Of a stretch of DNA of 64,000 nucleotides, positions 57,814 to 64,000 are shown one piece after another (within the stretch, counting starts at the first letter, position 1; the number at the start of each line of letters is the position of its first letter). This stretch comes from Candidatus Hydrogenedentota bacterium (GTDB taxonomy: Bacteria > Hydrogenedentota > Hydrogenedentia > Hydrogenedentales > JAGMZX01): NCBI GenBank assembly GCA_029556545.1, contig JAKQEQ010000153.1, positions 111,442 through 175,441 on the forward strand. Reading direction: 5' to 3'. The notes beneath the pieces are model-generated. The model saw nothing but the letters and a program-made list of their open reading frames with translations, did not search any database and was not told the origin of the DNA. Position numbers and translations under genes: made by a program.

Positions 57814-59418
57814 TCATTGGAAAGGATGCGCCGCATACATCCGCGCGAGCAGGTCTTTCGCCACGCCGTGCCACGTCGCCGCGACATCCGGCCCCGGTGA
57901 GTTTTCCTCGCCATACTGCGATTTGCCGTTATGCACAAACGGGGGGTTCGTGTCCCATTGACTTTTCGGAATGATGTAGCCGATCTCGTCGTTCGCCAGG
58001 CCGACGACGAGGTTCTGGCGACCGGCCATCAGGGAACGCAACGGCGGCGTTTCCACCGGCGCGACCTCGAAGTCGCGGCCCGGTAGCGCCTCGATACCAC
58101 CCTCGACGATTTCGGGATAAACCTCGCCCGGTACGGTGAGTACGAGCACGTCGCCGATGCGGAGAAGGTTCGCCTCGCTCTTTGCGCGCCCGCCCCGGTA
58201 ATAGCCTTCGTGGATCGCACCAAGCATGATGCCCCACTTAAACTTGCCGCTCATCGGGGCCAGGAACGTCTTCGCCGTAACGGCGACAAGCGGGTTCTCA
58301 TTCTTCCACACCAGCGCCGGCTCGCGCAGCGCCTTGCAGGCCGCGATCGCGACATTCTCGCCGAGGGCCTCGGTCTTTTCGAAGCCGTCCTCTTTGAACT
58401 TGCGGATGCCGTCGCGATGGGGCACTTCGATGCGCAATTGCGTCATCAGGCCGCCGATCATGCCCTGAACGTAAACACATGTGCCGCCGAGACCCGCGAC
58501 CCCGTTCGGATCGGGCACGCCGTTTTCGACGCCTTCACGGAGGTAGTGGCAGAAGTCGGAGGAAACGATGCAATTCCTGCCGCCGAGCGTCTCGGGATGG
58601 TTGCCCCAACTGACGAGCGTGGCGATGGTTTCGTCCGCGTCCGGCTTCGTGAAACGCCACAGATACATGTTCAGATCGAGCACATGGGGCTTGCGCGTGT
58701 CCTGCACGAAGCCTTCCTTGGGCAGCGCGACGGTCGCGCAGTACATGTCGCAATGTTCGAGCTTGCGTACGGCCTCCTCGACGGCCGCCGCGGCCTCCCG
58801 CTGCAAGTTCTCGAGATACCGGGAATCAAACCCGATAAGGGGGATATCCAGCCCCTTGATCCGCCTCCAGAAACTCCAGATCTTCATCGTGTCCGGCACT
58901 TCGTGGCAATGGGTCGAGGAAATGATGACGTGGTCGATGTCCAGCGACGGATCCACCAGTTCTCGGATGCGGATACACTCGTTGTGGAAGAGCCCGATGG
59001 CGTCCACGGACACAATGACGACCGTTACCCCGTTGTTGCGCAGCGCCAGCGCGCGGGCCCATTGCGGATCGTTGATGCCTTTGGCCGGGCGGTTTGTGCC
59101 GAAGCCGGCAATCCAGATGCCGTCGAATTTGCCGTTGCCGTTGTGGTCCGTGTAGGTGTCCACGTCGGGGTCGTACTTGCCGTTGTCATTGACGTCTACC
59201 CACGGGTCGTAGTCGTCCATGTTGACGGTGATGTCTCGCTTCGCGACACCCACTTCGAGGCGGCCCGGCGCCGGTTTCGTTCCGGGCTCCGGTTTGAGGA
59301 GGTCGCGTTCGTAGTCGTGGTACGGCCCGCGCATGCGGGAGAAGAAACAGCCGCCGCACAGCAGCGCAATCACGAGCAAGGCGGTCAGAATCTTATGACG
59401 ACGCAGGAACCCGAACAC
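57814..59418 (-). CDS. Neutral/alkaline ceramidase-like membrane-anchored protein
   Basis: This 534-residue protein has an N-terminal membrane or lipoprotein-type segment (ILTALLVIALLCGGC). The ceramidase-like core begins VGVAKRDITVNMDDYDPWVD and has conserved ISSTHCHEVPDT (metal-binding His), SWGNHPETLGG (His/Glu) and VPGEVYPEIVEGG. An unusual Asp/Asn-rich stretch (DVNDNGKYDPDVDTYTDHNG, about 75-94) resembles a pair of EF-hand-like calcium loops. The start at 59418 (GTG) has AGGAG 9 bases upstream. Sphingolipid activity is not established for bacterial relatives of this branch. Confidence 0.82.
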   Translation of the reverse strand: MFGFLRRHKILTALLVIALLCGGCFFSRMRGPYHDYERDLLKPEPGTKPAPGRLEVGVAKRDITVNMDDYDPWVDVNDNGKYDPDVDTYTDHNGNGKFDGIWIAGFGTNRPAKGINDPQWARALALRNNGVTVVIVSVDAIGLFHNECIRIRELVDPSLDIDHVIISSTHCHEVPDTMKIWSFWRRIKGLDIPLIGFDSRYLENLQREAAAAVEEAVRKLEHCDMYCATVALPKEGFVQDTRKPHVLDLNMYLWRFTKPDADETIATLVSWGNHPETLGGRNCIVSSDFCHYLREGVENGVPDPNGVAGLGGTCVYVQGMIGGLMTQLRIEVPHRDGIRKFKEDGFEKTEALGENVAIAACKALREPALVWKNENPLVAVTAKTFLAPMSGKFKWGIMLGAIHEGYYRGGRAKSEANLLRIGDVLVLTVPGEVYPEIVEGGIEALPGRDFEVAPVETPPLRSLMAGRQNLVVGLANDEIGYIIPKSQWDTNPPFVHNGKSQYGEENSPGPDVAATWHGVAKDLLARMYAAHPFQ

Positions 59419-59511
59419 GGCGTGGTTCTCCTCTTGGCTGATGGGAAGACACGAAGCTTCTTGTTGACCACCCTTCCGGCGCGAAAGTTTCACGTGTGAT
59501 GCACTTCAAAC

Positions 59512-59660
59512 GACGTAAGGGACGAAAGTGACGTAAGGGCCCGGGACAGGCAGTAGACTACGGGACAACCACCTGTTTCCGCCGGCATTCCCCGGAAGAC
59601 CAGCGTCGGCTTCCGTCATTTAGGTCGCTCGCGTCCCTTTGGTCCCTTCCGCCCCTTCTC
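59512..59660. repeat. Imperfect inverted repeat arms rich in GACGTAAGGG / GTCCCTT
   Basis: GACGTAAGGGACGAAAGTGA followed by CGTAAGGG (59513-59540) and GTCCCTTTGGTCCCTTCCGC followed by CCCTT near 59635-59658 are roughly inverted. The region 59419-59680 otherwise has no gene. Confidence 0.35.
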
Positions 59661-59680
59661 TTGCCGCCGCCCTTGTGCCC

Positions 59681-61243
59681 CTACCGCAACATGCGGCCCA
59701 ACTCAACGAACGGCGCCGCGGACGCCAGGAACAGCCCGCGCGCGCGCGGTGAGGTGTTCACCAACGCCGCCATGCGCGGCGCATGGCGGTAATAAGCCGC
59801 GATTAAGCGACGGCCCCCCGGCGTCGCGGCCAGCGCCTTGTCCCGGAATGCGCGGAGGGCCGCCAACGCCTCCTCATTGTCGCCGAACGCGGCCTTCGCC
59901 GGGCACAGCCCGCCCGAGCCGTTACCGTCTTCGCACTCGCGTCCGGTGAGCAGATGGCACTGAATTCGCGGGAAGAAACTGCGGAAAGAAGAGTAATTAT
60001 CGCGGTTTTGCGATGGGTTGGCGCAGTCGTGCGTCGGCCCATTGCTGAGCATGCCGAAGACGCGGTAATTGAGATTCGAGAACATCAGCGGGGAACCGGA
60101 CGAGCCTTGCTCCGTGATCCCCTCGTCCCAGTGCACCTCCGTCTGGTTCTTGCCCAGGAATGTCGAGACATCAAGCTTGGTGACTCTGCCGAAACACGCC
60201 TTCAACGGCTTGCCCATCGGGTGGTGCGTTCCCGCGATCGCGTCGTTCAGCGCCGGCGTCCGCGTGTCCCAACCAAGCCAGGCGCGGCCCCGTGCGCCGA
60301 CCGGCACGCTTTGCACCGAGAAGAACGCCCCGTCGTACACGTCGTCGCGCGCGAGCAACTGGCTGCCGACGCTGCGCGGGACTGTGTTGGGGTCGGGTAC
60401 GCCGCTTCCGTTGCAGGCGGCGGCCCGGTAGTCCCACAGCACTTCGATTCCCGTTGTGTTCACGCTGCCCCCGGAGAAGCAATGGTCCGCTGTAAGCACG
60501 AGGCCCTCGAGTTCCGGTGTGTCCGGGTTATTGAGCAAAGCGCCGCTGCATTGGGCCTGCTTGTAGCCTTTGTATGGGATGAAGAGCATGCCGATGCCGG
60601 TCGAGATTTCCTGGAATACGGTGTCGCTGACGCAGTCCGCCTCGACCGGGCACGGGTACAGCGTGGCCTTCGCCGGCTCCACGAAGAAGTGGGAAAGGCC
60701 CAGCAATTGCAGCGGCGGCGGCGTGTCGTAGCTCGTGCGGACGGCCAGCACCGCCGTGTCCCCGAAGACGGTGTGCAACCAGCGGCCGCCCTCGACGGCA
60801 TCCGCCGCGGTGAACGGACCGAAGGCCCGTGCCGCGTCCGGCGCGATTACCCAGAGTTCGTCTCCCGCTTCGAGCGCGCTGAGATCGACCAGCAAACGCA
60901 CGGCGATGGCGTCTAGGGACGTGACAGCGGCCAGGAACACTTGGGCATCGCCGTCGTCAAGCCCTTGGTCGAACAGCGCCGCCTCATCGAGTTCGAGGGA
61001 GAAGCCTTCCGCCACACACAGCGGGAGCGCGCCCGCGTGGAAGCTCTTCAGCACATCGTTCTGCTCGGCCAACGTGTCGAATACGAACCGCGGGCACGCC
61101 TGCGCGAGCCATCCCTCGACCACAGCCCGCGGCAAGGCCTCGGTTTCGGTCTTCGACGGCGGTACAAACACATAGTCGGCGAATTCTCCCGACGCTGTTG
61201 CGACAAGGCACCATGCGGCCAACAGGATCATACAGGTTCTCAT
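59681..61243 (-). CDS. Secreted trypsin-like serine protease with a CFI-box-like C-terminal domain
   Basis: The 520-residue exported protein has a signal peptide (ILLAAWCLVATASG). An N-terminal domain of unknown type (about 20-200) precedes a trypsin-like domain: His in VLTADHCFSGG (about 260), Asp in DDVYDGAFFS and the nucleophile in QGSSGSPLMF (about 390). The final 75 residues (CPAKAAFGDNEEALAALRAF, LAATPGGRRLIAAYYRHAPR, MAALVNTSPRARGLFLASAA) resemble the CFI-box domain of the 45865-49752 surface protein but lack a terminal membrane helix. The start at 61243 has AAAGGA 8 bases upstream. Protease activity is likely, location probably periplasmic or extracellular. Confidence 0.86.
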   Translation of the reverse strand: MRTCMILLAAWCLVATASGEFADYVFVPPSKTETEALPRAVVEGWLAQACPRFVFDTLAEQNDVLKSFHAGALPLCVAEGFSLELDEAALFDQGLDDGDAQVFLAAVTSLDAIAVRLLVDLSALEAGDELWVIAPDAARAFGPFTAADAVEGGRWLHTVFGDTAVLAVRTSYDTPPPLQLLGLSHFFVEPAKATLYPCPVEADCVSDTVFQEISTGIGMLFIPYKGYKQAQCSGALLNNPDTPELEGLVLTADHCFSGGSVNTTGIEVLWDYRAAACNGSGVPDPNTVPRSVGSQLLARDDVYDGAFFSVQSVPVGARGRAWLGWDTRTPALNDAIAGTHHPMGKPLKACFGRVTKLDVSTFLGKNQTEVHWDEGITEQGSSGSPLMFSNLNYRVFGMLSNGPTHDCANPSQNRDNYSSFRSFFPRIQCHLLTGRECEDGNGSGGLCPAKAAFGDNEEALAALRAFRDKALAATPGGRRLIAAYYRHAPRMAALVNTSPRARGLFLASAAPFVELGRMLR

Positions 61244-61480
61244 CGTGGCGTTCCTTTGTTGCTGCCTCACCGAGAATAGACAACGGGAGTGTACCATAGA
61301 CGCGAATATAGGAAAAGACATGACCCGGCTTGAAGCAACCGCATTTGAACAGTGCTCGACTAATTGACTGTCTCGGCGTCCTTTCGTTATGCTTGGGGTT
61401 CTATCTTGGCCGCAGCTTGGGTTCAAGAGACCGAGTGGTGGCGAGTCTAAGACTGCTCCTCGGAAGTGAGGGGAAGAGAC

Positions 61481-61963
61481 ATGGTTCGAATACTTATCAG
61501 CGCGATATTCACGGGCGTGGTCGTTTTCGGATGCGCCACTGGCGACGACGGGCCGCCGCTCGAAATGTTGGACGACGCCGCAGTCGGTGATCAGGCGTTA
61601 CCCCCCGCTGAGCCGGGACTGATGCTCGCCGCACAGCAGCGTTTTCCTGATATTCCCCTGCCGGCCAATGCGCGAGAGGACGTCGCGCGGACCTATGTCT
61701 ACGAGGCGCCGGGGCTTCAAATCGGGCGGATGGTCTACTCGTCGCGCGCCTCGGTGCAGGAACTCGCGCAGTTCTACATCCGCGAGTTGCCGGCCTCCGA
61801 TTGGCACCTCGAAAGCGTGACCCAGGCGGAAAGCAGTGCGGTGCTGGTGTTTACGAAGCTGGACAAGCGCCTTGAAGTCACGGTGAGCGCCCCCGGCGTC
61901 GCGCGGTCACGGGAACTCGTGCTGCATCTGGTGCCGGCGCCGCAGGCGGGCGGTCGGCCATGA
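61481..61963 (+). CDS. Small lipoprotein of unknown function
   Basis: The 160-residue protein has a lipoprotein signal (RILISAIFTGVVVFGC, Cys about 18). The mature part has RFPDIPLPANAREDVARTYV, YSSRASVQELAQFYIRELPA and SAVLVFTKLDKRLEVTVSAP, a layout also seen in the lipoprotein at 31361. It overlaps the next gene by 4 bp (ATGA). No family is recognised. Confidence 0.8.
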   Translation: MVRILISAIFTGVVVFGCATGDDGPPLEMLDDAAVGDQALPPAEPGLMLAAQQRFPDIPLPANAREDVARTYVYEAPGLQIGRMVYSSRASVQELAQFYIRELPASDWHLESVTQAESSAVLVFTKLDKRLEVTVSAPGVARSRELVLHLVPAPQAGGRP

Positions 61964-62412
61964 AACGCGCGTCTCTTGCCGTCGTACTCTTGACGGTCGC
62001 CGCGTGCCAGTCCACCCTGCCCATTCCGGGCCTCGGGGCCAAGGCCACCGACGAGGAAAAGATCGCCGTCGTGCTGGACGATGTGCAGCGGGGCGTCGAA
62101 ACCGGCAAGGTCTACAAGGTGCTGGCGCACGTATCCCCCCGTTATCACGATGCCCAGGGACGAGATTACGAGGATATCCGTGAGTACCTTGAGTTTATTC
62201 GCCGGTCGTATCGCAACGTTCGCATTACGCGAACGCGACCGCGCATAGTCGTGGAGGGCGATACAGCCCGTGCGCTGGAAGCGTTCGGCACGATTGCGGA
62301 GTCGCAAGACCCGGACGCCGCGCCGCCGGTGAATGTCCAGGGACAGGTGACGGTTCACCTCGTGCGTGAGGACGGCGAATGGAAGATTTGTGAATGGGGA
62401 GAACTGCAATAA
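61960..62412 (+). CDS. Lipoprotein with NTF2/SnoaL-like fold
   Basis: The 150-residue protein has a lipobox (LLTVAAC). The mature part, IAVVLDDVQRGVETGKVYKV, LAHVSPRYHDAQGRDYED and a terminal beta segment (VTVHLVREDGEWKICEWGEL), matches the small alpha-beta fold of NTF2-like proteins. It is translationally coupled to the previous lipoprotein gene. Confidence 0.75.
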   Translation: MKRASLAVVLLTVAACQSTLPIPGLGAKATDEEKIAVVLDDVQRGVETGKVYKVLAHVSPRYHDAQGRDYEDIREYLEFIRRSYRNVRITRTRPRIVVEGDTARALEAFGTIAESQDPDAAPPVNVQGQVTVHLVREDGEWKICEWGELQ

Positions 62413-62502
62413 CTCGCGCTCGCGCGTAATCAAGGCGTCGGACCGCGCGATTGCGTGAACGACGCGAAGCGACCACGAACGGAAAGGAGTACCGAGTATT
62501 CT

Positions 62503-63576
62503 ATGGCTGGAAGTCAGGTAGGAAAGAAATCGGCCGCGCGCGCAGCGGGTCCGGTGTCCGGGCGAGGCGCCCCCCGGACGGTGTCGGAAGACACCAAGGC
62601 CCTCATCGATCACGTGGCCGAGAACCCCCTGCTGTATGCCGCGGCCGCGGGGTTTGTTCTGGTCTGCATATTGGTGGCGGTCTATATCGGCGTGAGCCGA
62701 AAGGCGGCGGCTCAGGCCGAGATGACGCAACTGGCGAGCGCCGTCGAGAATGAAGACGCCGCCGCCCGCGCCGCGTTGCTCGACGGCCTGGCGAAAGAGG
62801 CCGCGGGCCGGCGGGCCGCAACAGCGGCGTATCTTGCGGGCGAAGCCGAGATTCGCGCCAGGAATTACGACAAGGCCGAGGAGCACTTCCTGCGCGTCGT
62901 CAATGAATTCCCCGAGTCGGAGCATGCCGCCGACGCCGCCGAGGCGTTGGGCTTTCTCGCTGAGAACCGGGGCGCTTACGAGGCCGCGGTCCAGCGCTAC
63001 CGGCAGGTGGCCGAGCAATGGCCGAACTCGTTCGCGGCGCGCTGTGTGCCTGTCAAGCTTGGGCGCGCCCTCGAAGCCCTCGAACGCGACGTGGAAGCCG
63101 TGGACGCCTATTGCGAACAGTTCCGCAAGTTTCCGCGGGCTTGGACTACTGCCGCCGCCATGAGCGGGGTGGATACCTTGGGCAAGTCGGAGGACACTGC
63201 CGTTGCCGAGGCGGCCAAAGCGGGCTTCAAGCGGCTCAGCGAGGAATTCCCCGCCCTTTTCATGGAACTGTATCCGCAGTACTTCGTGCCTGCCGAGGAA
63301 CCGGAAATCACGGTCTCGGAGACTATTCCGAGTGAGGCGTTGCCTGAGGAAGAAGCGTCTCCGGGCGAGACCACGGAACAAGCGGATGAGGCGGAAACGG
63401 AGCAGGCGACGGTCTCGCCGGAGAACGTTTCGGGTGAGACCCCTGCCGCTGAGGACACGGAAGAAACTCTCGATGGTGCGGTCGAGGAGACTTCGGAGGC
63501 TTTGGAAACGGAGGTTGCCGACGAGGCGCCCGAGGCCGTGGAAGAAGCCACCGAGACATCGGGAGATGAGGAATAG
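62503..63576 (+). CDS. TPR-containing membrane protein with acidic tail
   Basis: The 357-residue protein has one membrane helix (LLYAAAAGFVLVCILVAVYI, about 43-62) after a basic N-terminus. TPR-like repeats cover about 85-220 (YDKAEEHFLRVVNEFPESEH, GAYEAAVQRYRQVAEQWPNS), resembling YfgM/BepA-type periplasmic TPR proteins. The last 90 residues are a low-complexity Glu/Thr/Ala tail. The ATG at 62503 is assumed because of the helix position; AAGGAG is 13 bases away, and a GTG at 62455 in the same frame is an alternative. Function unknown. Confidence 0.78.
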   Translation: MAGSQVGKKSAARAAGPVSGRGAPRTVSEDTKALIDHVAENPLLYAAAAGFVLVCILVAVYIGVSRKAAAQAEMTQLASAVENEDAAARAALLDGLAKEAAGRRAATAAYLAGEAEIRARNYDKAEEHFLRVVNEFPESEHAADAAEALGFLAENRGAYEAAVQRYRQVAEQWPNSFAARCVPVKLGRALEALERDVEAVDAYCEQFRKFPRAWTTAAAMSGVDTLGKSEDTAVAEAAKAGFKRLSEEFPALFMELYPQYFVPAEEPEITVSETIPSEALPEEEASPGETTEQADEAETEQATVSPENVSGETPAAEDTEETLDGAVEETSEALETEVADEAPEAVEEATETSGDEE

Positions 63577-63714
63577 GCGGAATAGGCCCTTAAATTATTG
63601 GGTTTTGTCGGTGTACGAAGATCGAATCAGGAAGGGTCATTCGGTGCGAGGGTTCGCAATAGTGTACGGTGAGTCGCGGCGTTTACGGCTGGCGCGGACG
63701 CCGTTTTAAGGTAC

Positions 63715-63743
63715 TTGACGAAATAGCTCGTAACGCCTATAAT
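63715..63743 (+). promoter_or_regulatory. Sigma70-type promoter of the right-edge gene
   Basis: TTGACG (63715-63720), a 17-base spacer and TATAAT (63738-63743), 67 bases before the ATG at 63810. The gap 63577-63714 holds no gene. Confidence 0.75.
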
Positions 63744-63809
63744 TGTGCAGTCGGTTTCTAACAGATTGACGGGAATTGGCTTACGGCTGAACAGGGAAGG
63801 AAAGTTCGT

Positions 63810-64000
63810 ATGAGTAAGACAAGGGTGTTGTTTCTTCTAAGCTGCGTGACGCTGTGCTGCGCCGCGGCGCCGGTATGGGGCCAGATGGTGATGACGCGTG
63901 AGGTGGCTGGTTTGGACGCGAACGGGTGGTTGATCCCGGGGACGACGGAGTTGTCGTTCACGGTGACGTTCGACTACAGCGGCGCGGAGACGGTGACGGC
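63810..64000 (+). CDS. Secreted protein, N-terminal fragment (cut by window edge)
   Basis: ATG 63810 with GAAGGAAA upstream opens a signal peptide (VLFLLSCVTLCCAAAPVWG) and a beta-rich start (MTREVAGLDANGWLIPGTTE, LSFTVTFDYSG). It looks like the first domain of an adhesin- or surface-type protein. Only 63 codons are visible, so no family is assigned. Confidence 0.75.
   Translation, partial: MSKTRVLFLLSCVTLCCAAAPVWGQMVMTREVAGLDANGWLIPGTTELSFTVTFDYSGAETVT

Noticed and set aside
1-64000. CRISPR arrays, rRNA and tRNA genes
   Set aside because: No regularly spaced repeats, rRNA-like segments or convincing tRNA cloverleafs were found by eye in the intergenic regions.

Overview
The window looks like chromosomal DNA of an uncultured, GC-rich, Gram-negative anaerobe or facultative anaerobe. 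Lipoprotein signal peptides plus lgt, a Tat substrate, hybrid two-component and Ser/Thr kinases, a GH172-type (DUF2961) protein, several secreted alpha/beta hydrolases, and surface proteins with Glu-Gly linkers and repeated ELLRVIQFYN motifs together suggest Hydrogenedentota or a nearby planctomycete-like lineage. That placement is inference from recalled family distributions. Genes end with all three standard stop codons.

Left part (1-13.4 kb, mostly minus strand to 5.6 kb). A truncated MNT-HEPN protein is followed by leuC and tag. Next comes a [NiFe]-hydrogenase accessory cluster (cNMP-binding protein, FAD/NAD gamma-like subunit, maturation protease, hypA, hypB) that lacks the small and large catalytic subunits. 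After it come a PAC2-family protein, an AspT/YidE-type transporter, a citrate or 2-methylcitrate synthase, an M23 lipoprotein, a second cNMP-binding protein and a PilB ATPase. The 800 bp between pilB and dnaN is AT-rich with DnaA-box-like sites and is the best candidate origin of replication; no dnaA is adjacent.

Middle (14-25 kb). dnaN, a YwaF-type membrane protein, a Tat-exported TIM-barrel protein with a tiny four-cysteine ORF, and a membrane-anchored Hsp20 lead to a minus-strand operon rex-hndA-hndB-hndC-hndD. This encodes an NADH-linked, probably electron-bifurcating [FeFe] hydrogenase. Its flavin subunit is fused to a GltD/NfnB-like oxidoreductase, and rex at the head of the operon suggests NADH/NAD+ control. 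Two perfect palindromes lie upstream of rex.

25-45 kb is catabolic and surface-related: an MBL hydrolase, a GH172-type protein, secreted hydrolases, a broken NYN gene, a GT-C-like membrane enzyme, a ZIP transporter, a three-gene 2-hydroxyacyl-CoA dehydratase system split by a beta-propeller/PKD protein with a dockerin-like tail, a kinase-FGE fusion, a cohesin-like surface protein and lgt.

45-64 kb. A very large CFI-box-CTERM surface protein has a strong promoter, long leader and clear terminator. After it come a secreted esterase, a DUF433/DUF5615 toxin-antitoxin insert flanked by copies of the esterase 3' end, the convergent aguA-aguB-proB cluster (agmatine to putrescine; proline), a hybrid histidine kinase, a ceramidase-like lipoprotein, a secreted trypsin-like protease, two small lipoproteins, a TPR membrane protein and the start of another secreted protein. 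Palindromic repeats recur between and inside genes, pointing to small mobile or repetitive elements.
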